DNA of 54,491 bases from a virus. Both the position numbers and the translations under genes were made by a program. The stretch lies in the IMG/VR virus record IMGVR_UViG_3300024433_000007, positions 1-54,491 of that record, one strand, 5' to 3'. Position 1 is the stretch's first letter, and every line of letters starts with the position of its first letter. The notes below the pieces were generated by a model. It did no database searches and was not told the DNA's origin. It saw nothing but the letters and a program-made list of their open reading frames with translations. Positions 21,537-27,826 of this stretch are shown piece by piece.

Positions 21537-21749
21537 GTGGCCGATTTATCACAAACTAATGATTTTCTCTGCTGGCTAAAAAATATACATCCTGAAATAC
21601 ATCTTTTACCTTGGCAGGAAGATTTTGTAGGAATGTTCTTTAAAAACAAGGAAAGAGAAACATGGAATAAACATCTTTTAGTTACACCTCTTTTAACAGG
21701 CAGAACTTTCATTAAAAACCTAATTAGTGAATTTGAAAGGAGGATATAA
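21537..21749 (+). CDS. Truncated helicase-like protein, 70 aa
   Basis: Starts with GTG directly after the nuclease stop. LLPWQEDFVGMFFKNKERET ... HLLVTPLLTGRTFIKNLISE has the 'PWQ....' and 'TP..TGKT' layout of the first ~60 residues of a superfamily 2 helicase or terminase ATPase, but the Walker Lys is Arg (TGRT) and the rest is missing. A remnant or a miniature domain. Function doubtful. Confidence 0.55.
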   Translation: MADLSQTNDFLCWLKNIHPEIHLLPWQEDFVGMFFKNKERETWNKHLLVTPLLTGRTFIKNLISEFERRI

Positions 21750-22169
21750 ATGCCAGCACAAAATGATATGGAAGATCTCTACTTAACGAATCTTCAATAT
21801 GTAGAGATTCTTCTCAAGATCCAAAAGGTAGTTAATGCACCAGATTTTCAACCAACCTTCTATGACTGTACTGAGCCAGGAAATCATCATACTGACTCAA
21901 ACTGCGGATTCTGCAACGAGGGTTTTACAACTAAAGAAACAGCCTACTTTCCTGAATACTTTCCAAGCAGAACATCAATGAAGTACCGCCAAGATCACCA
22001 TCGCTGCCCTTTTGATATGGGGCCAGCAGGAATCCTAGGTTGGGGATCGGGATGCTTTTATAGATGCTATCTTTTCAACAATAAGGAACATGATATAGAT
22101 CTTATGAGAAGGATGGTAAGTAATCTTATTGAGGATGGAAACTTTTATGGAGAAACGGAAGGAGAATAA
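21750..22169 (+). CDS. Cys/His-rich phage protein, 139 aa
   Basis: AAAGGAGGATATAA precedes the ATG. CTEPGNHHTDSNCGFCNEGF, HHRCPFDMGPAGI and GSGCFYRCYLF make a Cys/His-rich centre able to bind two metals. The 'H.RCPFD......GCFY.C..F' segment recurs in phage genomes next to nuclease/ATPase genes. Function unknown; it may belong with the flanking recombination genes. Confidence 0.7.
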   Translation: MPAQNDMEDLYLTNLQYVEILLKIQKVVNAPDFQPTFYDCTEPGNHHTDSNCGFCNEGFTTKETAYFPEYFPSRTSMKYRQDHHRCPFDMGPAGILGWGSGCFYRCYLFNNKEHDIDLMRRMVSNLIEDGNFYGETEGE

Positions 22170-22955
22170 ATGAATTTTTTACTGATATCGCCTCCAGGTG
22201 GAGGTAAAACAACATCTGCCTGTTCAGGCAGACATCCGACGTTGATCGTAGATGTCGATGGTAAAGCTCATGAAATGATGAACATCAAACCTCTAATTGA
22301 TAAAGGCGATGTTGTAGTCAAAGCCTTTGAAGATCGCCTTGTCGAGGATAAGATGTCGTATCGAGCACTTCATCCTGATGAACCTCCGAAGAAGCAGCCC
22401 ACAGGTTTCATCTCTGTCGTAGATTTTCTAAATGAAATCCTCGATGGCAGTGCCGAGCTTGACAAATTCAATACTGTTGTTTTGGATTCACTAACAAGAT
22501 TGAGCGAGCACCTGAAAAGCCTTCTGGTCTATCTTCGTGGACAAGGGAAGTTCGGAAAGAAGATTGAGGGCGACTTAAACTGGCCAAGTTGGGGATCATA
22601 CTTGAAAAACTGGGAGGAATTATTCTCCAACATGTGTACCTACTTTCAGAGGGACTTTATCTGTACAGCTCATCTAAAGATTATGACAGAAAATACAACT
22701 ATGATGGTAGGGCCTCAAGTTGTTGAGACGGAGGTCGTAGTAGGCTATAAACCTCTCATTGATGGACAGATGCGAGACAAACTTTCCGGATACTTTAATG
22801 AATGTTATTTTCTAGAGGCTAAAACTTCAGGGAAAAATCCTAAGTATCAGTTTCGTACAAGGGGAACAAAATACGACGCAAGAACATCATTACCACTTGA
22901 TGAGTTCGAGGATGCAGATATTATGAAGATATTAAGGAAGGCAGGAATCTCATAA
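22170..22955 (+). CDS. AAA_24 RecA-like ATPase (Sak4-type)
   Basis: 261 aa. Walker A SPPGGGKTT (residues 7-15) sits at the very N-terminus, followed by TLIVDVDGKAHEMM, a Walker B-like NTVVLDSLTRLSEHL and TYFQRDFICTAHLKI. This is the layout of AAA_24/Sak4 proteins: short RecA-core ATPases of phages that anneal single-stranded DNA. Neighbours (PD-(D/E)XK nuclease before, DUF669-like protein after) are the usual partners. The gene ends just before the cassette-like array. Confidence 0.85.
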   Translation: MNFLLISPPGGGKTTSACSGRHPTLIVDVDGKAHEMMNIKPLIDKGDVVVKAFEDRLVEDKMSYRALHPDEPPKKQPTGFISVVDFLNEILDGSAELDKFNTVVLDSLTRLSEHLKSLLVYLRGQGKFGKKIEGDLNWPSWGSYLKNWEELFSNMCTYFQRDFICTAHLKIMTENTTMMVGPQVVETEVVVGYKPLIDGQMRDKLSGYFNECYFLEAKTSGKNPKYQFRTRGTKYDARTSLPLDEFEDADIMKILRKAGIS

Positions 22956-22959
22956 AGAA

Positions 22960-23112
22960 ATGAAAAAAGAAATGTGTAAAATCTGCGAAGGGAAAAAATA
23001 CATAAAATATTTTTTGGAGTGTGATGATGCCCCAAGTATAGCATGCCCAAAGTGCAATGGCGGAAGTTGGAAAAAATATAGATATTATGAAAAGCGCATA
23101 AGAAAAATCTAA
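22960..23112 (+). CDS. Cassette gene 1: zinc-ribbon protein, 50 aa
   Basis: CKICEGKKYIKYFLECDDAP then ACPKCNGGSWKKY: two CxxC pairs 20 residues apart, a minimal zinc ribbon related to DnaJ-type or YgiT-like knuckles. Its TAA is the TAA inside the TCTAACAA start of attC-1, a normal arrangement in integron cassettes. Only a weak upstream AAAGAA is seen, so it may be translated by read-on from the ATPase gene. Confidence 0.65.
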   Translation: MKKEMCKICEGKKYIKYFLECDDAPSIACPKCNGGSWKKYRYYEKRIRKI

Positions 23113-23163
23113 CAAGCCTCATGCATCCGACCCCCAAAGTTGCGGCTGATTGAGGCGTTAGGA
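23108..23163 (+). repeat. attC-like site 1
   Basis: TCTAACAAGCCTCA at the left and TGAGGCGTTAGGA at the right are complementary (CTAAC/GTTAG and GCCTCA/TGAGGC), enclosing CCGAC...GTTGCGG. Size 56 bp, within the known range. The last base departs from GTTRRRY. The right end also forms the GTTAGGAGG ribosome-binding site of the next gene. Confidence 0.7.
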
Positions 23164-23169
23164 GGAAAT

Positions 23170-23367
23170 ATGTTAATAATTCTAATGTATGTTGTTATGG
23201 CGTTCATTATTTTTATGTGCGTTGATACCGTGCTTTATGTAAAAGCCCCATGGCCTGAACGTACAAAACACTTTTATTATAAATTGCCTGGTGGAGGAAT
23301 AGTGGCATATTTCCACCTATCAAGCACACAGAACCGACCGCAAAAGCCAAGCAAGATTGAAGAGTAG
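23170..23367 (+). CDS. Cassette gene 2: membrane protein, 65 aa
   Basis: ATG at 23170 behind GTTAGGAGGAAAT, whose AGGAGG is the right edge of attC-1. MLIILMYVVMAFIIFMCVDT is one membrane segment, followed by a soluble tail (FYYKLPGGGIVAYFHLSS). No family recognised. Small membrane proteins are frequent in integron cassettes. Confidence 0.65.
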   Translation: MLIILMYVVMAFIIFMCVDTVLYVKAPWPERTKHFYYKLPGGGIVAYFHLSSTQNRPQKPSKIEE

Positions 23368-23396
23368 TCTGTGTGCGGCTGATTAGGGCGTTAGAT
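23316..23396 (+). repeat. attC-like site 2 (left half degenerate)
   Basis: The right half GCGGCTGATTAGGGCGTTAG AT ends in GTTAGAT, an exact GTTRRRY, and is nearly identical to the right half of site 4. The left half is longer and less regular: GCACACAGA (23324-23332) pairs with TCTGTGTGC (23368-23376), and CCTATCA roughly pairs with TGATTAGG. A canonical left RYYYAAC box is not clear. The stop of cassette gene 2 lies inside. Confidence 0.5.
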
Positions 23397-23404
23397 TTTT
23401 TGTT

Positions 23405-23554
23405 ATGAAAATATCCATATCTTGTCCAGTATGCAGAATTAAATATTGTCTACTTCGTGATGGCATACAATTTATTTGTACGTCATGTGGAAGCTCTTTT
23501 TCTTTTGACGATTTACGCAAAAAATCTAACAAGGCCATCGAGCCGACCCGATAA
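23405..23554 (+). CDS. Cassette gene 3: zinc-ribbon protein, 49 aa
   Basis: ISCPVCRIKYCLLRDGIQFI then CTSCGSSFSFDDL: two CxxC pairs 16 residues apart, like the zinc-ribbon domains of many small regulators. The frame runs into attC-3 and stops at a TAA in its central loop. No ribosome-binding site is seen between GTTAGAT and the ATG. Confidence 0.6.
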   Translation: MKISISCPVCRIKYCLLRDGIQFICTSCGSSFSFDDLRKKSNKAIEPTR

Positions 23555-23582
23555 ATCGTGCGGCTCATAGGCAGCGTTAGAT
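23525..23582 (+). repeat. attC-like site 3 (most canonical)
   Basis: Begins TCTAACAAGGCC and ends GGCAGCGTTAGAT. Outer boxes ATCTAAC/GTTAGAT are complementary over seven bases, GTTAGAT fits GTTRRRY, and the inner GAGCCG/CGGCTC arms pair with an unpaired A after GAGCCG, as in real attC sites. 58 bp. Confidence 0.8.
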
Positions 23583-23599
23583 TTTTAGGAGATATAAAA

Positions 23600-23779
23600 A
23601 TGAAATATAGAAATTCAGTATCATTAGAAGAATGGTTCGAAAGAGCGAGAAGAGGAACATCTGGTGATATGGTATTTGATATTCTTTCCGATTGGAAATT
23701 AGATCGAGATGAATTACTTAAACAAATAAAAAATCTAATCAGTAAATCCAGCCGACAGGATAAACCTGCGGCTGATTAG
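23600..23779 (+). CDS. Cassette gene 4: small protein, 59 aa
   Basis: ATG at 23600 behind TTAGGAGATATAAAA. YRNSVSLEEWFERARRGTSG and DILSDWKLDRDELLKQIKNL suggest a helical domain. The C-terminus (SKSSRQDKPAAD) is encoded by attC-4, and the TAG stop is inside it. Unknown function. Confidence 0.65.
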   Translation: MKYRNSVSLEEWFERARRGTSGDMVFDILSDWKLDRDELLKQIKNLISKSSRQDKPAAD

Positions 23780-23789
23780 GGCGTTAGGC
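23733..23789 (+). repeat. attC-like site 4
   Basis: CAGCCG (23749-23754), an unpaired A, CAGG, loop ATAAA, CCTG and CGGCTG (23769-23774) form a perfect ten-pair hairpin with one extrahelical A, a hallmark of attC. The right end GGGCGTTAGGC gives GTTAGGC, an exact GTTRRRY. The left box is ATCTAATC, one change from the consensus. Confidence 0.75.
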
Positions 23790-23794
23790 AGAAA

Positions 23795-24037
23795 ATGAAA
23801 GAATTATCACAAGCGGATAAAATAGCTATTGAAGTTGCAGGTATATCCATTGGTGATTTACCTAAAGGTTGTCATAATTTTTGCATATTAATTTGGAAAG
23901 TCTTTAATCTGGGCAGAGAGTATGAAAAAGCATTTTCTGCCCAACAAGCCAATAGAGCTGACTGTGAGATACCAGGCGAATTAGACATCTGCAAAACCTG
24001 TGCTGCAAAGAAATTATTTGATGAATCTTTGAAATAA
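23795..24037 (+). CDS. Gene after the last attC-like site, 80 aa
   Basis: Starts six bases after attC-4. MKELSQADKIAIEVAGISIG, CHNFCILIWKVFNLGREYEK and DICKTCAAKKLFDESLK. The C-terminal CxxC plus the earlier CHNFC could bind metal. Either the last cassette or the first resident gene after the array. Function unknown. Confidence 0.6.
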   Translation: MKELSQADKIAIEVAGISIGDLPKGCHNFCILIWKVFNLGREYEKAFSAQQANRADCEIPGELDICKTCAAKKLFDESLK

Positions 24038-24102
24038 GCCCGCCCGTTGGATAGGCCAACAAGCTGAATAAACGTCTTCATTCGACCAGCTAAAGGCGGG
24101 CT
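24037..24102 (+). other. Three-stem structure after the cassette array
   Basis: AGCCCGCC (24037-24044) pairs with GGCGGGCT (24095-24102) and encloses two hairpins: GTTGG/CCAAC (24046-24060) and AGCTG/CAGCT (24062-24091). It does not end in GTTRRRY, so I do not call it attC, but its position at the far end of the array is suggestive. No T-run. Confidence 0.45.
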
Positions 24103-24125
24103 AAACCTAAAAGAAAGGAGTAATT

Positions 24126-24311
24126 ATGTGTAATAATCCAGCAAAGTACAGATATACTTGGCCTGGAACAGATGAAGCATTCATTTGCGAAGATCATGTT
24201 GATAGACTTCGAGGAATAGCAAATGTGATAGGGCTGCACCTTCAAGTTATTTTATTAACAAAAGAAGAACTGATGGTAGAGTTGATTTGTAATCAGAAAG
24301 ATAGTCCATAG
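24126..24311 (+). CDS. Small protein, 61 aa
   Basis: AAAGGAGTAATT precedes the ATG. CNNPAKYRYTWPGTDEAFIC EDHVDRLRGIANVIG: Cys, Cys and His in a 'C.......P......C..H' order suggest one zinc site, as in small phage proteins with a 'YTWPG.....C..H' core. Function unknown. Confidence 0.65.
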   Translation: MCNNPAKYRYTWPGTDEAFICEDHVDRLRGIANVIGLHLQVILLTKEELMVELICNQKDSP

Positions 24312-24334
24312 ATCACCATAAGAAAGGATCAACT

Positions 24335-24952
24335 ATGAAAAAATTATTCGTTTTTTTATTCTTATTAATCCTGATTTCAATTACTCCAGCCAATGCCTTT
24401 GAATTAGAAGTCAAAGGATCGCAGATGATTTATAATGACAAAGAGACAAAGGCTGGTCCTGGCATTGAATTAAAGGTTAAGATAAATGATCTATATGGTT
24501 ATCTATCAGAAAGCCGAATCTGGCTCTATGGAGACTGGATAAGGCTTAACGGGTTTGGGGTAGGTTTTGAGTATTCAATTACAAAGAGGATCTCCTTTTG
24601 GTCTCAAATTGGATACTATGTACCTGATTATAGAGAAGACCAGTTTTGTATTGAACAGTTAGGGGGATACCAGAATAAGTATTTGGCTGGAGTTGCTGAT
24701 ACACCCACTTGGTGGCCGAGGTACACTGCTAACTGGGCAAGCGACTTTGGTGGTGAGCTTGGGATTGACTATCATCGGCGAATCTATTGGAAAATTTCAT
24801 TTGGAGGCTTTATTAGCTATCGTTGCCTACGTTTAAACGAAATGGTAACGAGCTATAAAGAGATAGACAGTGACGACGTTGCCTGGTTCGTAGAACAGAA
24901 CCGAGGCTTCGGCGGCTTCAAAGTAGGATTCCAAATATCATACGAATTTTAA
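24335..24952 (+). CDS. Signal-peptide protein resembling an outer-membrane barrel, 205 aa
   Basis: KKLFVFLFLLILISITPANA is a clear Sec signal peptide (cleavage near residue 21). The rest alternates polar and hydrophobic residues in short strands (LYGYLSESRIWLYGDWIRLN, GFGVGFEYSITKRISFWSQI, GFGGFKVGFQISYEF) with aromatic belts, and ends in Phe, the C-terminal residue recognised by the barrel-assembly machinery. A phage early outer-membrane protein could mask the receptor after infection (superinfection exclusion), as Cor-type or other barrel proteins do; that role is inferred. It also shows the host has an outer membrane. Confidence 0.75.
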   Translation: MKKLFVFLFLLILISITPANAFELEVKGSQMIYNDKETKAGPGIELKVKINDLYGYLSESRIWLYGDWIRLNGFGVGFEYSITKRISFWSQIGYYVPDYREDQFCIEQLGGYQNKYLAGVADTPTWWPRYTANWASDFGGELGIDYHRRIYWKISFGGFISYRCLRLNEMVTSYKEIDSDDVAWFVEQNRGFGGFKVGFQISYEF

Positions 24953-25043
24953 GAAGGAAAGTTATGAAAGGAGGTGAATCGCAAAGCACACCAGGCTAAG
25001 GAAAGTATTATCAACTATTAACTTTAAATGAAAGGAAAGTCTG

Positions 25044-25418
25044 ATGACAAGAATAAACGTGCATCTTGACGATGTTGAAAGTGGGTTCGAGTTATTCCCT
25101 GATGGCACTCATCTCGTCACAATTCAACCATCTTCAAAGTTGAAGAAGTCCGATGCAGGAGCCTACATCCAAGTCATTTCCAAGTGCGATGAGGGCGAGA
25201 TGGAAGGAAAGATGATTGGATGGAACTGTTCTCTGCTTCCACAAAGCCTCTGGGTTTTGAAGAGCATGCTCGAAGCTCTCGGTCAGAAATGGGATGAGGA
25301 TGGATTTGAGCTTGAAGATATTTTCGAGCAGCAGCTGATGATAGATGTTACCTCAAGAGAGTATCCGGAAGGAAGTGGAGAGTATCGGAATCAGGTTGAT
25401 GGTTATCATGCAGCGTAA
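25044..25418 (+). CDS. DUF669-like single-strand-binding partner, 124 aa
   Basis: NVHLDDVESGFELFPDGTHL VTIQPSSKLKKSDAGAYIQV: a compact beta domain like DUF669 and related phage proteins encoded beside AAA_24/Sak4 ATPases, where a single-stranded DNA-binding function has been proposed. 'PDGTH/Y' and 'K.S.......V' are the typical segments. AAAGGAAAGTCTG precedes the ATG. Confidence 0.65.
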   Translation: MTRINVHLDDVESGFELFPDGTHLVTIQPSSKLKKSDAGAYIQVISKCDEGEMEGKMIGWNCSLLPQSLWVLKSMLEALGQKWDEDGFELEDIFEQQLMIDVTSREYPEGSGEYRNQVDGYHAA

Positions 25419-25424
25419 GTAGTT

Positions 25425-25547
25425 TGGGAGAGTGGCGGTATGATAAGTGTCCTAACAGAACCTATCATTATTGATGCACGGATGGCGGAACGTTACGTCA
25501 TCTGTGGAGAGCTCGCACACGGTGTTGAGTAACCTCTCACTCTCCCA
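25425..25547 (+). ncRNA. Candidate 123-nt structured RNA with a four-way junction
   Basis: A perfect ten-pair closing stem, TGGGAGAGTG (25425-25434) with CACTCTCCCA (25538-25547). Inside are ATGATA/TATCAT (25440-25445, 25463-25468), CACGGATG/CATCTGTG (25477-25484, 25499-25506, one G-T pair) and a third arm of GAGAG/CTCTC with CTC-CAC/GTG-GAG (25507-25538). The stems use almost the whole length and no gene fits. Strand is assumed from the flanking genes. No tRNA or known family matched by eye. Confidence 0.55.
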
Positions 25548-25706
25548 TCATCCAAATTTCCAAAGTCATTTTACAGTTTTTTAAACCGTGAAAAAACCTT
25601 TTCTGGCCGCCAAACGCCCGTCCCGTGCGGCTTTCACAAGGCCACTAAGGGCATAGCCTTAAAAACCTTTTAACTTACCACGTGTGGCCTATTTTGGCCT
25701 TTTAAA
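25548..25706. promoter_or_regulatory. Spacer upstream of the XRE-family gene
   Basis: 160 bases without a gene. AAGGC/GCCTT arms (about 25648-25672), a GC-rich GGCCGCC...GTGCGGC stretch, and a repeated TGGCCT near 25686 and 25697. It could hold the promoter and operators of the regulator at 25707, but no box is clear. Confidence 0.3.
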
Positions 25707-26015
25707 ATGAAAGAAAAAACAATGGAAAATCTGCCTCTTAAAGATCGTTTTCACTTAGTTAGACTCTCAAAAGATATGAATAAAAATGGAATGGCCAAAA
25801 TGCTTCGCATTTCTCCCTCATATTTAACAAGACTGGAGAATGGAGAGAGGCCCATACCGCAGTACATTATAGATCTGCTTGAGTTAGATCGTTCTGTAAC
25901 TTTCAGGTGGTATTATAATATTATGCATGCCTTAAAACCTTTCACAAAGCATTATTTGTCACAGGAAGAGATAGAAGAATCCAAAAAAGTTTTAAAAGTA
26001 GTTTTGGGAATCTAA
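25707..26015 (+). CDS. XRE-family helix-turn-helix regulator, 102 aa
   Basis: RLSKDMNKNGMAKMLRISPS YLTRLENGERPIPQYI is a standard Cro/C1-type helix-turn-helix (about residues 18-53). The C-terminal half is helical. The start is either 25707 or the ATG at 25722 (MENLPLKDR); neither has a strong ribosome-binding site. Its single-base overlap with the next gene implies coupling. A transcriptional switch within the early region is likely. Confidence 0.8.
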   Translation: MKEKTMENLPLKDRFHLVRLSKDMNKNGMAKMLRISPSYLTRLENGERPIPQYIIDLLELDRSVTFRWYYNIMHALKPFTKHYLSQEEIEESKKVLKVVLGI

Positions 26016-26401
26016 TGCGTAGTCCATGTTATGAATGCAAATTAAGAAATGAAGATAAAAATAATGAACGATGCCGGAGTTGTGAGAGGCGTATTGCATA
26101 TGCACAGGCGACGCAACTAATCTCATCTGAGACTTCCGATAGTATAGAAGAAGAGAGAATGACCGATGGAGCAGCCGAGAAAATAATGACTGTTCAAGAG
26201 ATGGATGTAAGTTACAAAGAAGTCCTCCAAGATATTGAAGATCTGAGAAAAGAGATTCCAAGACGAAAAGGAAAAAAGAGAGGACGAAAGTCCTTAGAAA
26301 GTCCAAGTCCGATTAGGAGGCCCCAGATGTATATAAAGTTCGGGCCTAAGTATTTCGATATTCATCGAGACTTAGTAAATATAGCTGAGTTAGAGCATTG
26401 A
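26015..26401 (+). CDS. Zinc-binding protein, 128 aa
   Basis: CYECKLRNEDKNNERCRSCE RRIAY: four cysteines as CxxC-x11-CxxC, a zinc knuckle often found in phage proteins next to XRE regulators. The C-terminal half is basic (RRKGKKRGRKSLESPSPIRR), suggesting nucleic-acid contact. Function unknown. Confidence 0.65.
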   Translation: MRSPCYECKLRNEDKNNERCRSCERRIAYAQATQLISSETSDSIEEERMTDGAAEKIMTVQEMDVSYKEVLQDIEDLRKEIPRRKGKKRGRKSLESPSPIRRPQMYIKFGPKYFDIHRDLVNIAELEH

Positions 26402-26465
26402 ACAATAGTGCTACAAGCTCTTTACTTTATAAAAGAAGGAATCGCTAAATACAAGGAGAATTCTA

Positions 26466-27824
26466 ATGAATGATAAAGAAGTAACAGTTCCTGTTGAAAG
26501 CATCACTGTCGAGGGTCGAGCTAGAATAGAGTTAGGCAATTTAGAGGAATTGCAAGGCAGTATCGAAAGGGTAGGTCAACTTAATGCTATCATCATAAAC
26601 AAAAAGGATAACAGTCTTGTCGCAGGCTATCGACGTTTAACCTGCTTTAAGAATTTAGGATTAAAAAAGATAAGAGTACTATATAAAGAAGATCTTTCTC
26701 CTTTAATGAAAAAGGTAATCGAACGTGAAGAGAATCTTCATAAGGAATTAGAATGGAATGAGCATGCCAAACTACGTGCAGAAATACATGTTCTTCTTCA
26801 AGAAGAGCATGGAGCAGCAGTTAAAGGTCACAAAAGTGGAGGGTGGTCTTTGGAAGATAGTGCTAACTATTTAGGAGTTTCTATAGGAACACTGTCGCAG
26901 GACATCTCCTTGATCGAGGCGATGGAAGCTCTTCCCAAGATTGCCGAATTCAGCTCGAAGAAACAGGCTCTAAAGAGCCTTGGTAAAATAAAAGAGATGG
27001 CCATTTTGACGGAGTTGGCTAGGAGAGATAAGGAGGAAGGATTTGCACTGACTAAAAGTTCTGATCCTTATATGCTCTTTCAAAAAGATAGTGTAGAATA
27101 TGTTAGGGAAAGTATAGATAATGAAACTATAGACTTAATAATCTTCGATCCTCCTTGGGGAATAAATGCAGATGATATAGCAGACGCTCGTGGCCCAAGA
27201 GGAGAAAAAACATTCTACGATGATTCAGAGGAAACCTCCAAAAACCTTATCCACAAATTGATGCCCGAACTGTATAGAGTAATGAAGACTGATTCGCACA
27301 TGTATATGTTTATAGGATCACAATTTGGTAGTTATTATGTAAATCTTCTACAAAATCAGAAACCCATTGTCGATGCTCTCGGTGTTATTACAGATTATGA
27401 AGTTCTCGATCCAAAACGTAAATGGCGATTTGATGTTAGACCTTTTCCTTTAGTTTGGGTCAAGGAGGGAGGTGGATATACAGATTTTGAGTATAAGTTC
27501 ATGCCACGTTATGAAAATATTCTCTTCTGTACTAAAGGCCGTCGGCCCCTAAACTATGTTACTTCAGATGTATTTATCTTTAATCGTCCTCTTTCTACAG
27601 AAAGAATTCATCCACAACAAAAGTCTCTTGAACTCCTTAAAGAATTTATCAAGTTGTCATCTCATCAGGACGAGATCGTTCTTGATCCCACGATGGGAAG
27701 CGGAGCGGTCATAGTCGCTGCTATCTTAACAAGTCGGAGATCAATAGGTGTTGAGAAGGATGCAGAACAATTTTTGAAGGCGGAGAACTGGATTAAGGGA
27801 ATACAGCATGAGAAAGGAGAATAA
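26466..27824 (+). CDS. ParB-like domain fused to a DNA methyltransferase
   Basis: 452 aa. Residues 1-90: ParB/sulfiredoxin fold (PVESITVEGRARIELGNLEE, LNAIIINKKDNSLVAGYRRL). Residues 95-180: helical, with a helix-turn-helix (SLEDSANYLGVSIGTLSQDI). The rest is an amino-methyltransferase: LIIFDPPWG (motif IV, near 228) comes before DPTMGSGAVIVAA (motif I, near 405), the beta-class order, for N6-adenine or N4-cytosine. Many phages fuse ParB-like domains to such enzymes. Likely role: self-methylation against host restriction, or regulation. Confidence 0.9.
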   Translation: MNDKEVTVPVESITVEGRARIELGNLEELQGSIERVGQLNAIIINKKDNSLVAGYRRLTCFKNLGLKKIRVLYKEDLSPLMKKVIEREENLHKELEWNEHAKLRAEIHVLLQEEHGAAVKGHKSGGWSLEDSANYLGVSIGTLSQDISLIEAMEALPKIAEFSSKKQALKSLGKIKEMAILTELARRDKEEGFALTKSSDPYMLFQKDSVEYVRESIDNETIDLIIFDPPWGINADDIADARGPRGEKTFYDDSEETSKNLIHKLMPELYRVMKTDSHMYMFIGSQFGSYYVNLLQNQKPIVDALGVITDYEVLDPKRKWRFDVRPFPLVWVKEGGGYTDFEYKFMPRYENILFCTKGRRPLNYVTSDVFIFNRPLSTERIHPQQKSLELLKEFIKLSSHQDEIVLDPTMGSGAVIVAAILTSRRSIGVEKDAEQFLKAENWIKGIQHEKGE

Positions 27825-27826
27825 GA

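Larger units (their letters stand above)
22956..23795 (+). mobile_element. attC-like gene-cassette array without integrase
   Basis: Tiny genes at 22960, 23170, 23405 and 23600, with a fifth at 23795, all rightward, are separated by four attC-like sites. Each site ends in GCGTTAG, and two (attC-2 and attC-4) match GTTRRRY exactly along with attC-3; two begin TCTAACAA; and their insides fold with an unpaired A. The 3' halves of sites 1, 2 and 4 are near-identical (GCGGCTGATT...GGCGTTAG). Stop codons lie inside or against the sites, as in integron cassettes. No integron integrase is in the window. This matches a CALIN-type array located inside a phage early operon. Confidence 0.7.

Noticed and set aside
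25440-25500. attC site within the structured RNA region (TCCTAACA ... AACGTTACG)
   Set aside because: The right box GTTACGT does not match GTTRRRY, and the region folds into other, longer stems.
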